From assembly GCA_964592115.1 (NCBI GenBank), contig CAZQCP010000120.1, positions 1-9,824 of the forward strand: a DNA stretch of 9,824 nt, given 5' to 3'. A program made the position numbers and the translations under genes. Shown one piece after another: positions 1-5,926 of the stretch; position 1 is the stretch's first letter, and each line of letters opens with the position of its first letter. The notes beneath the pieces are model-generated. The model saw only the letters and a program-made list of their open reading frames with translations. It was not told where the DNA came from and did no database searches. The stretch is from Sva-07 sp964592115. Its GTDB lineage: Bacteria > Actinomycetota > Acidimicrobiia > Acidimicrobiales > Ilumatobacteraceae.

Positions 1-21
1 TGGCCTGGCGCTGGTGCGTTG

Positions 22-51
22 TTGCATGTGGTGTCTGACCCCGGATGCAAT
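22..51 (+). repeat. 30-bp hairpin repeat, copy 1 (one mismatch)
   Basis: This is a dyad element with outer arms TTGCAT and ATGCAA and an inner core that in the consensus reads GGGGTC-T-GACCCC. Base 32 is T where the three copies at 7177-7320 have G, which breaks one core base pair. The two bases between outer and inner arms differ on each side (GT and GG), so the element has a definable orientation; this copy lies in the same orientation as the one at 7291-7320. No transposase is adjacent. It resembles a REP-like or miniature element, but its family is not identified. Confidence 0.85.
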
Positions 52-73
52 CGTCTGACCCCGGATGCAATCG
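34..73 (+). repeat. 20-bp exact tandem duplication of the repeat's 3' half
   Basis: Bases 34-53 and 54-73 are identical (TCTGACCCCGGATGCAATCG). The second unit is a partial copy of the 30-bp element lacking its 5' arm, and it includes two or three flanking bases. This looks like replication slippage or an incomplete second insertion. Confidence 0.85.
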
Positions 74-151
74 ACTCGGCGCGGCCGTCAGTGCCAGCGG
101 GCCGCGGCTGCGCCTGTTGCACCGCGGCGTCAGTCGGTGACGATCGTTCGG

Positions 152-295
152 GTGTCGATCGTGGTCATGTCTGGCCGCCTGGGGCGACCGCTGGCTGACC
201 GGCCCGGAACGCCACTCGTGCTCCACCACACTGCGTGCGACAACGACATGCACGCCGTGGTCGTGTGCGGCGAGTGCGCCGAACCCCTCCCCGTT
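152..295 (+). pseudogene. C-terminal remnant of an HxlR-family transcriptional regulator (frameshifted)
   Basis: Bases 171-209 read LAAWGDRWLTGPE in one frame. From 206 the neighbouring frame reads GTPLVLHHTACDNDMHAVV and then VCGECAEPLPV. Joined, these match the C-terminal tail common in actinobacterial HxlR-type winged-helix regulators: a WGDRW motif followed by a Cys/His-containing segment ending CGEP. The frame changes near 206-210, and the segment before 171 fits best in yet another frame (VSIVVM at 152-169). No winged-helix DNA-binding part is visible upstream, where repeats begin. No stop codon closes the frame properly. I infer a decayed gene whose 5' part was lost or replaced next to the repeats. 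The family assignment rests on motif recall only. Confidence 0.55.
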
Positions 296-338
296 GCTCA
301 TTCCGCTCCGCGCTACGGTCGAGCCACCGATCAACAAT

Positions 339-446
339 GGTGGCTAGGGAACCGCCCGGTACAGAGCCGGGGAGGACCGAGCGCCACAGCGACCCATCCG
401 AATCCAACTCAGGGTCGTACATCTGAAGGGACAAAAGCCTCGAGGA
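339..446 (+). promoter_or_regulatory. ykkC-family riboswitch aptamer (ligand subtype unresolved)
   Basis: Conserved ykkC blocks appear in order: CTAGGGAACCG (344-354), GGACCGAGCG (374-383), CACAG (385-389), and AGGGACAAAAGCC (427-439). The expected helices are present. GTGGC (340-344) pairs with GCCAC (383-387). CCCGG (355-359) pairs with CCGGG (367-371). CGACCC (390-395) pairs with GGGTCG (412-417). A short AGG/CCT helix (427-429 with 438-440) encloses the conserved ACAAAAG loop. Known ykkC subtypes sense guanidine, ppGpp, PRPP or nucleoside diphosphates. The GAGGACC spacing after the second helix and the CACAG block look, from memory, more like the type 2 (ppGpp/PRPP) variants than guanidine-I, but I cannot settle the subtype by eye. 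A possible -10 box TACGGT lies at 314-319. The RNA precedes an EamA permease. Confidence 0.85.
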
Positions 447-491
447 ATGAGACCGGCTCGTCTGCCGCGTACCGATCCTCCGGAGGCTCTG
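436..491 (+). promoter_or_regulatory. Expression platform: anti-Shine-Dalgarno switch and RBS
   Basis: AGCCTC (436-441), at the 3' edge of the aptamer, is perfectly complementary to GAGGCT (483-488), which overlaps the GGAGG ribosome binding site (482-486) of the downstream gene. In the aptamer fold CCT (438-440) is paired with AGG (427-429). Folding with ligand would therefore free the binding site, and the ligand-free RNA could mask it. This predicts translational control with ligand turning expression on. The binding site also sits in a CCTCCGGAGG palindrome (477-486). No U-rich intrinsic terminator is visible here. Confidence 0.5.
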
Positions 492-1403
492 ATGCTCCAC
501 CCCGACCGCCGCACCCACACCCGCGCCGTGTGGACGGCCCTGCTCGTCACCGTCTTGTGGAGCTCGTCGTGGGTGCTGATCCGCGTCGGCCTCGACGACG
601 ACCTTCCACCCATCACGTTCGCCGGGCTGCGCTACGCACTCGCTGCAGGACTGCTCGCGGGATGGGCGCTGTCTCGCTCGACGACCCGCGCCGAGCTCGG
701 CTCGCTGCCCGCTCGCGGGTGGTGGATGCTCATCGTGCTCGGCGTCGTGTTCTACGCCGTCACGCAAGGGGCGCAGTTCGTGGCCATCGATGCACAACCC
801 GCAGCCACCACGAGCCTGATGCTCGCGCCGACACCCGTGCTCGTCGCGCTCTTGGCGCAACGCTCGATCGGAGAACGGGTCCGCCCTCGCCAGATCGTCG
901 GCGGGAGCTTGATGGCCCTCGGCGCGGGTGTGTTCTTCGCCGGCGAGCTCGGAGCGACCGTCGTCGGCATGATCGCGGCGACGATCGCCCTGGCGGCGAA
1001 CGTGACGAGCTCGCTGCTCGGACGGTTCGTCAACCGCGCACCGCACGTGTCACCGCTCACGGTCACCGCGGTCAGCATGACGATCGGCGCGATCATCCTG
1101 CTCGGCGTGGGACTCGCCATCGACGGCCTCCCGCGGCTCGGATGGACCAGCGCGGCCGTGGTCGCCTGGCTCGCCGTGGTCAACACGGCCTGGGCGTTCA
1201 CGATGTGGAACGCCTCGCTCCGCTACCTCGCGGCCGTCGAGTCGGCGGCGATCAACAACACGATGCTCGTGCAGATCGCGCTGCTCGCCTGGGTGTTCCT
1301 CGGCGAGCAGCCTGGCGCCGCGGGAGCGATCGGCATCGCGATCGTCTCGGCCGGCGCGTTCCTCGCGCAGGCGGCCGACAGGCCAGGCAACGAAGTCGAT
1401 TGA
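492..1403 (+). CDS. EamA-family (DMT superfamily) permease
   Basis: This 303-residue integral membrane protein has the size and two-fold repeat of EamA carriers, with about ten hydrophobic segments. The first half (about residues 13-150) contains WTALLVTVLWSSSW and a GLRYALAAGLLAGW segment. The second half (about 158-293) ends with NNTMLVQIALLAWVFLGEQP, typical of the family's last helices. EamA proteins export or import amino acids and other small metabolites; the substrate here is unknown. I chose ATG 492 because GGAGG lies at 482-486, five bases upstream. The in-frame ATG at 447 would begin inside the riboswitch and has GAGG only one base away. Regulation by the ykkC-type RNA immediately upstream is strongly suggested, so the substrate may be related to that ligand (guanidine-like compounds or metabolites tied to ppGpp/PRPP). 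Confidence 0.92.
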   Translation: MLHPDRRTHTRAVWTALLVTVLWSSSWVLIRVGLDDDLPPITFAGLRYALAAGLLAGWALSRSTTRAELGSLPARGWWMLIVLGVVFYAVTQGAQFVAIDAQPAATTSLMLAPTPVLVALLAQRSIGERVRPRQIVGGSLMALGAGVFFAGELGATVVGMIAATIALAANVTSSLLGRFVNRAPHVSPLTVTAVSMTIGAIILLGVGLAIDGLPRLGWTSAAVVAWLAVVNTAWAFTMWNASLRYLAAVESAAINNTMLVQIALLAWVFLGEQPGAAGAIGIAIVSAGAFLAQAADRPGNEVD

Positions 1404-1450
1404 GCAACGGCCGGGGGCCCGTCCCCTTGCCGTTGCTTATTGTCGCTGCC

Positions 1451-2131
1451 ATGTCCGAGATCGACATCACTGTCCGCGGTACGCATACGTTCTTCGCGCC
1501 GCCGGAGCGGGCGACGGTCACGTTGGTCGTTGCCATCGACGGAGCCGACGCAGGCGCTGTCCATCGCGACGTTGCCACCACGGCCGACGCCGTGCGACGA
1601 TCGGTCGAGCCGCTCCACGACCCTGAGCGGGGGCCGATCACCTGGTGGTCGAACGAGCAGATCCACACGTGGGCGACGCGCCCCTGGAACCAGGACGGCA
1701 AGGTCCTTCCCCTCGTGCACCACGCCCGGGTGACGTTCTCGGTGAAGTTCGCCGACTTCGAGCAGCTCTCCACCTGGCTGGCGTCGACCGCCGAACTGCC
1801 CGGCGCCTCGGTCGGCGGCATCGAGTGGGCCCTGACGGCCGCCCATCGCGAACAGGCCATCACGCGGGTGCGCCAAGCGGCTGTCCGCGACGCCATCGAC
1901 AAGGCGCGGACGTACGCCGATGCCGTCGACGCCGATACCGTCCGCGTCCTCGCGATCGCCGACGCCGGCATGCTCGGCGACGGTCTGCATCCGACCCAGG
2001 GACCAACGCCGAAGTTCGCCCGAATGGCGGCGTCCGCGGACGCGGCATCACCGATCGAGCTGGCGCCGGAAGACGTCGCCATCTCGGTGGAGGTCGACGT
2101 TCGCTGCGTCGCGGGAACGAACACCGCCTGA
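1451..2131 (+). CDS. SIMPL-domain (DUF541) protein
   Basis: This 226-residue protein belongs to the SIMPL/DUF541 group. It begins with MSEIDITVRGTHTF, then the beta-rich half (residues 20-30 ATVTLVVAIDG). A central part includes ITWWSNEQIHTWA and HHARVTFSVKF (91-100). The typical helix HREQAITRVRQAAVRDAIDK lies at 132-151, followed by the late strand VAISVEVDVRC. Most DUF541 proteins carry a signal peptide or lipoprotein signal; none is visible here, so a cytoplasmic location is inferred. The actual function is unknown. The ATG at 1451 has no clear Shine-Dalgarno sequence. The gene lies 47 bases after the permease in the same direction, so co-transcription is possible, though nothing links the functions. 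Codon use is typical of the window. Confidence 0.85.
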   Translation: MSEIDITVRGTHTFFAPPERATVTLVVAIDGADAGAVHRDVATTADAVRRSVEPLHDPERGPITWWSNEQIHTWATRPWNQDGKVLPLVHHARVTFSVKFADFEQLSTWLASTAELPGASVGGIEWALTAAHREQAITRVRQAAVRDAIDKARTYADAVDADTVRVLAIADAGMLGDGLHPTQGPTPKFARMAASADAASPIELAPEDVAISVEVDVRCVAGTNTA

Positions 2132-2155
2132 CGACCGTGTGACACCGCGTCGCCT

Positions 2156-2722
2156 TCAGGTCATTCGCCGCAGCAGGCCATCGCGGTTCACGAACTGATG
2201 CTTGAGCGCCAGTCCCACGTGCAGTGCAATGGCGACGAAGAACGCCAGGTGCGCCCCGACGTGAACGCCGACCAGGTCATCGTCGTCGGCGACCACGAGC
2301 GCGAGTCCGGAGATCGGAATGGCGAACATCAGCACGTACAACGCCCGCTCGGTCCAGTGCGCCAGCCAACGTTCGCCCGCCGACAGCGTCGGCGCCCACT
2401 CGGGCAGCGGCGTCGTCAGACGCCATACGAGGCGCAGCGTGGCCAGCGCGAGGATCGTCACGCCGAGCACGACGTGCGCGGTGAGCAGCGCGTCGTCGCC
2501 GAACACGTCGTACTCGCCGCCGCGACCGCGGCCACGACCCTGCCCGGACTCACCGCCGCGCCCCCGACCGCGTCCGCGTCCGCGGCCACTGTCATCGGCG
2601 TCCATCGCGTAGCCGACGACGAACTGGGCAGCGATCGTGCCGGCGACCGTCCAATGCAGCCCCTTGGTGACCAGCCCGTACCCCTCCGGATGGTTCCGCC
2701 AGCGGTACCTCGATGCGTGCAT
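2156..2722 (-). CDS. Cytochrome b561-type membrane protein with Arg-Gly-rich insert
   Basis: This 188-residue four-helix membrane protein resembles the bacterial di-heme cytochrome b561 (CybB) group, which passes electrons between quinol and partners in the membrane. Candidate heme ligands sit in the expected helices: His23 in GLHW (helix 1), His83 in TAHVVLG (helix 2), and His154 and His168 in helix 4, spaced 14 residues apart as in CybB. The end ALKHQFVNRDGLLRRM is also typical. Between helices 1 and 2 (residues 45-69) is an unusual Gly/Arg run of repeated GR dipeptides. I prefer ATG 2722, which has GGAGGGA six bases upstream. A GTG at 2740, itself preceded by GAGGAG, would add six residues and is a real alternative. 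The gene converges on the SIMPL gene with only 24 bases between the stops and diverges from the next operon. Confidence 0.88.
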   Translation of the reverse strand: MHASRYRWRNHPEGYGLVTKGLHWTVAGTIAAQFVVGYAMDADDSGRGRGRGRGRGGESGQGRGRGRGGEYDVFGDDALLTAHVVLGVTILALATLRLVWRLTTPLPEWAPTLSAGERWLAHWTERALYVLMFAIPISGLALVVADDDDLVGVHVGAHLAFFVAIALHVGLALKHQFVNRDGLLRRMT

Positions 2723-2776
2723 GCTCACTCCCTCCGACACGTGTCACTCCTCGGTGTCCACATACGCTCGCGCATC

Positions 2777-2965
2777 ATGACCGCTCGACGATTCGTGTTC
2801 GCCCAACCGGGCGACGACCTCGCCGCCATCGCGGCTCGCGAGCTCGACGGTGCGGACGACGGTGCCCAACAGCTGCTGTCATGGAACCTGCACCTCGCGG
2901 CGCGGCGCACCGTGGGCATCCTCCCGAGCGACATCGTGTTCACCGAGCCACCGCCAGCGCGATGA
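2777..2965 (+). CDS. 62-aa LysM-like / phage-tail-protein-X-like small protein
   Basis: This small soluble protein begins MTARRFVFAQPGDDLAAIAARELDG in content. It carries a PGD...IAARE start, a central SWNLHL and an ending ILPSDIVFTEPP. That layout (GD-x-IA ... WN ... ILP-D-I-F-PP) is what is seen in LysM-like or tail-protein-X-like folds; the resemblance is by motif only. The ATG at 2777 has no obvious Shine-Dalgarno sequence, so a leaderless or weakly initiated start is possible. The stop overlaps the next start (ATGA at 2962-2965), showing translational coupling. It is the first gene of the four-gene operon that includes the amidohydrolase and epoxide-hydrolase genes. No phage genes are nearby, so it is not evidence of a prophage. 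Function unknown. Confidence 0.72.
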   Translation: MTARRFVFAQPGDDLAAIAARELDGADDGAQQLLSWNLHLAARRTVGILPSDIVFTEPPPAR

Positions 2966-3207
2966 CGACGGTCATCACCCGGGCCACCGTCGTCGGCGGT
3001 CACGACGGCCGCGCCGAGATCGAAGTCGAGCTGACCTACGACAACGGTGGGACGTCGACGATCTCGCTCGACGAGGAGGCCTGCCTCACCTCGCTGGATC
3101 AGGCGGGGATCGGCTCGCTCGATGAGCTGATCGGCCGACCGTGGGGCGCGGTGCTCCCCGCCCTCGAGACACAAGGAGAAGTGCATGCTCGACCTCGTCA
3201 TCCGTAA
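2962..3207 (+). CDS. 81-aa hypothetical protein coupled to the amidohydrolase gene
   Basis: I do not recognise a named family. The protein starts MTTVITRATVVGGHDGRAEI and continues with beta-strand-like EVELTYDNGGTSTISLDEEA. A helical part GIGSLDELIGRPWGAVLPAL follows, and then a tail that reads through the next gene's start. Its start overlaps the preceding stop by ATGA, and its last 23 bases overlap the amidohydrolase start, so all three genes should be translated together. The overlap contains the AAGGAG binding site of the amidohydrolase just upstream (3173-3178). The order of two tiny proteins followed by a metal-dependent amidohydrolase suggests an accessory or structural role for the enzyme, but that is inference from position only. 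The Tyr/Asp-Asn-Gly-Gly turn and a Trp near the end are the most distinctive residues. Confidence 0.7.
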   Translation: MTTVITRATVVGGHDGRAEIEVELTYDNGGTSTISLDEEACLTSLDQAGIGSLDELIGRPWGAVLPALETQGEVHARPRHP

Positions 3208-4870
3208 CGGGTTGATCGTCGACGGTTCCGGTTTGCCACCACGCCTCGGCGACGTCGCGATCACCGGCGGCAAGATCGTGTCCGTGGGTGGCCGCGCCGC
3301 CGCTGGTCACCGCGAGGTCGACGCCTCCGGCCGCGTGGTCGCGCCCGGCTTCATCGACCCGCACACGCACTACGACGCCCAGCTCTGCTTCGACCCGTAC
3401 GCGTTCCCGGCGATCGAGCACGGCGTCACGACCGTTGTGCCGGGCAACTGCTCGCTCTCGCTCGCGCCGCTGCGCGTCGACCAGCGCGAAGCGTTCAGCA
3501 AGATGTTCCGTCTGATCGAAGAGATGCCCGAAGAGGCGTTCGACACCGGGGTGGACTGGCGCTGGGGCGAGAGCTTCGGCGGCTGGCTGGATGCACTGAC
3601 CGGCAACATCGCCCTCAACGTGGCGCCCCTCGTCGGCCACTCCGTATTGCGCATGTTCGTGATGGGGCCCGAAGCACAGGTCCGGGCGGCAACCGCCGAG
3701 GAGCTGGCGGCGATGGCCGACATGCTGCGCACCTGCCTCGACGCCGGCGCCGTTGGGCTGAGCACGAGCTTCGTCGACATCGACGAGAACTACCGGCCTG
3801 TGCCGAGTCGCTGGGCCGCTCCGGACGAGCTCGACGCACTCGCCGCCGTGCTCGGCGAGCGGGGCGGCGTCTTGCAGATCGTCCACGAGTTCTACGACAC
3901 CGAGCTGACGATCGCCCGGATCGAGCAGCTCGCCGAGCTCTCTCTCCGTCACGGCATCACGACGACCCTGTCGCCGCTGTTCCACTCCGACGGCAACCAG
4001 CGAGGGCTCGAGCGGATCATCGCCTCGATCGAAGACGCCCGCGCCCGCGGCGCCGCGGTGTGGCCGCAGGTGCAGACCCGTCCGATCGACATCAGCTTCA
4101 CGCTCGAACAACGCAGCCTGATGCTGCTGTCGATGCCGTCGTGGTGGAAGATCGCCTCGCTGCGTGACCACGGCGAGAAGCTCGCGGCGATCGGCGGTGC
4201 CCGCGACGCCCTCGCCGAGGAGATCGACGGATGGGGGCGTCGACCGGGCAACGGCGCCGGCGCCGCCGCGTTCGTCGTGCGCGAGGTGGTCGAACAGCGC
4301 AACAGCGACCTCGTCGGCCGCACGATCGGCGACATTGCGGCCGAGCGCGGCCTCACCGACGGACAGACGCTCGTCGACTTGGCGCTCGATGAAGACCTCG
4401 GCACCTGGTTCATCCGCGCCTCGATCGGCCACAACAACTCCCCGGTCGTCGGCGAACTGCTCGCCCACCCGTACGTCCATGTCGGCGCGTCCGACGGCGG
4501 CGCTCACGTCGGGTCGTTCTCGACGTTCGGTGACACCGGCTATCTGTTCTCCGAGTTCGTCCGCGGCACGAAGTCGTTGAGCCTCGAAGCAGCGGTGAAG
4601 AAGATCACGCTCGACCCGGCGACGATCTGGGGCCTGCGCGATCGGGGCTTGCTCACCGCTGGCAACGCCGCCGACGTCACGATCTTCGACGCCGACCGCA
4701 TCGGGCGCGGGCCGGAGATCGCATCCGACGACTTCCCCGGCGACGGCGTCCGCTGGATCCGCCGCCAGGAGGGCATCGACACGGTCGTCGTGAACGGCGA
4801 GGTCACGTGGAGCGCATCGGACGGTTACGTCGACGGCGTCCGCGCCGGGCAGATCGCCACCCAGCCGTGA
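3185..4870 (+). CDS. N-acyl-D-amino-acid deacylase-family amidohydrolase
   Basis: This 561-residue enzyme belongs to the metal-dependent amidohydrolase superfamily, D-aminoacylase branch. An N-terminal strand pair (LVIRNGLIVDGSG) leads to the metal motif GFIDPHTHYD (His60, His62). The GNCS segment (Cys89) matches the cysteine ligand known in D-aminoacylases. Further landmarks are VGHSVLR (151-155), GAVGLSTSF (189-196), His234 in QIVHEF, His267 in PLFHSDG, and SDGGAH (436-441), whose Asp437 would be the catalytic acid/base. The C-terminal DPATIWGLRDRGLLTAGNAADV block is typical. The expected reaction is hydrolysis of an N-acyl amide bond; the exact substrate is not predictable. The start at ATG 3185 has AAGGAG six bases upstream. 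The stop overlaps the next gene (GTGA). It sits in an operon with an epoxide-hydrolase-like enzyme, which points to a catabolic role. Confidence 0.93.
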   Translation: MLDLVIRNGLIVDGSGLPPRLGDVAITGGKIVSVGGRAAAGHREVDASGRVVAPGFIDPHTHYDAQLCFDPYAFPAIEHGVTTVVPGNCSLSLAPLRVDQREAFSKMFRLIEEMPEEAFDTGVDWRWGESFGGWLDALTGNIALNVAPLVGHSVLRMFVMGPEAQVRAATAEELAAMADMLRTCLDAGAVGLSTSFVDIDENYRPVPSRWAAPDELDALAAVLGERGGVLQIVHEFYDTELTIARIEQLAELSLRHGITTTLSPLFHSDGNQRGLERIIASIEDARARGAAVWPQVQTRPIDISFTLEQRSLMLLSMPSWWKIASLRDHGEKLAAIGGARDALAEEIDGWGRRPGNGAGAAAFVVREVVEQRNSDLVGRTIGDIAAERGLTDGQTLVDLALDEDLGTWFIRASIGHNNSPVVGELLAHPYVHVGASDGGAHVGSFSTFGDTGYLFSEFVRGTKSLSLEAAVKKITLDPATIWGLRDRGLLTAGNAADVTIFDADRIGRGPEIASDDFPGDGVRWIRRQEGIDTVVVNGEVTWSASDGYVDGVRAGQIATQP

Positions 4871-5850
4871 CCACGCTTCCGGACGGCTGCCGGTCACAGG
4901 TTCTCACGGTCGGCGACGTTCGCCTGCACTACGTCGAGTCCGGCGAGGGCCCGCTCGTCCTCTTGCTCCACGGGTTCCCGGAGTCGTGGTACTCGTGGCG
5001 GCACCAACTGCCCGCGCTCGCCGCCGCCGGCTACCGGGCTGTCGCCATCGACGTGCGCGGCTACGGCCGGTCGTCGAAGCCGCTGGCCATCGAGGACTAC
5101 CGGATGGTCCGCCTCGTCGCCGACAACGTCGGCCTCGTCGGTGCGCTCGGCCACGACACGGCGGTCGTCGTCGGCCACGACTGGGGTGCACCGATCGCGT
5201 GGAACTCGGCCCTGCTACGTCCCGACGTGTTCACTGCCGTCGCCGGCTTGTCGGTGCCGTTCTCGGCCCCAGGTGACATCCGCCCCACGGTCGGGATGCG
5301 AGCGATGGCAGGCGACGAGGAGTTCTACATCGAGTACTTCCAAGAGCCGGGGCGCGCCGAGGCGGAGATCGAAGCCGACGTGCGCGACTGGTTGCTCGGG
5401 TTCATGTTCACCGCCTCGGGCGACGCGCCTCCCCCCGACCCGAGCGTCGGTACCGTCGCCACGGTCCGGCGAGGCGGCCAGATGAAGGACCGCTTCCACC
5501 GTCCGGAGCCGATGCCGACGTGGCTGACGGATGCCGACGTCGACGTCTACGCCAGCGAGTTCGAGCACGGCGGCCTGCGCGGCCCACTCAACCGCTACCG
5601 CAACGTCGACCGTGACTGGGAAGATCTCGCCGCGTTCCGCGGCGCGAGCATCGGCGTACCGGCACTCTTCATCGGCGGCGACCGCGACGGCCCGACGATC
5701 TGGGGCACCCCGGCGATCGAGGCCTTCGAGCGCACGCTGCCCGCGCTCCACCGCTCGATCATCTTGCCGGGCTGCGGGCATTGGACCCAGCAGGAGCGAC
5801 CCGACGAGGTCAACGCGGCACTGATCGAATTCCTCGCCACCGTCCGCTGA
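4867..5850 (+). CDS. Epoxide-hydrolase-type alpha/beta hydrolase
   Basis: This 327-residue enzyme has the alpha/beta-hydrolase layout of soluble epoxide hydrolases. The oxyanion motif HGFPESWYSWRHQ begins at residue 35. The nucleophile is Asp105 in GHDWG, which marks epoxide hydrolases or dehalogenases rather than esterases. The catalytic histidine is His305 in GCGHWTQQE, and Asp272 or Asp274 in GGDRDGP is the likely acid. Cap-domain tyrosines that would activate the epoxide are Tyr154 or Tyr157 and Tyr244 in LNRYRNV. I start it at GTG 4867, overlapping the amidohydrolase stop as GTGA. The ATG at 4807 would add 20 basic residues read from inside the previous gene and is less likely. No strong ribosome binding site is seen, consistent with translational coupling. 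A fluoroacetate- or haloalkane-dehalogenase-like activity is the main alternative. Confidence 0.92.
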   Translation: MTTLPDGCRSQVLTVGDVRLHYVESGEGPLVLLLHGFPESWYSWRHQLPALAAAGYRAVAIDVRGYGRSSKPLAIEDYRMVRLVADNVGLVGALGHDTAVVVGHDWGAPIAWNSALLRPDVFTAVAGLSVPFSAPGDIRPTVGMRAMAGDEEFYIEYFQEPGRAEAEIEADVRDWLLGFMFTASGDAPPPDPSVGTVATVRRGGQMKDRFHRPEPMPTWLTDADVDVYASEFEHGGLRGPLNRYRNVDRDWEDLAAFRGASIGVPALFIGGDRDGPTIWGTPAIEAFERTLPALHRSIILPGCGHWTQQERPDEVNAALIEFLATVR

Positions 5851-5926
5851 GCCGCAGGCGCGCCACCGAGCGGTCCCGCGCCGTCCCGCGTCGTCCGGCA
5901 CCCTCCGCAGAATGTGGCGGGCCGTG

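Noticed and set aside
324..343. Hairpin CCACC/GGTGG as an intrinsic element
   Set aside because: GTGGC at 340-344 is better explained as the 5' strand of the conserved ykkC helix with GCCAC at 383-387; the upstream pairing might compete but is not needed.
447..491. Upstream ATG at 447 for the permease
   Set aside because: It lies at the 3' edge of the riboswitch aptamer with an unworkable RBS spacing, whereas ATG 492 has GGAGG five bases upstream.
65..1450. Plus-strand frame open from 65 to the SIMPL start
   Set aside because: It runs through the permease in another frame and has low-complexity Arg/Pro/Ala content. It is a GC-driven open frame, real only at the SIMPL gene and partly at the HxlR remnant.
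2132..2155. Terminator between the SIMPL and b561 genes
   Set aside because: Only 24 bases, with no convincing stem and no T-run on either strand.
2777..3207. Prophage remnant suggested by the tail-X-like small protein
   Set aside because: No other phage genes occur nearby and the gene is embedded in a catabolic operon by overlap.
5851..5926. Possible bidirectional terminator between convergent genes
   Set aside because: GCAC/GTGC and CCGC/GCGG arms (5898-5927) form only an interrupted stem, and there is no U-tract. A 10-bp GTCCCGCG repeat (5873-5892) is also present, but too short to interpret.
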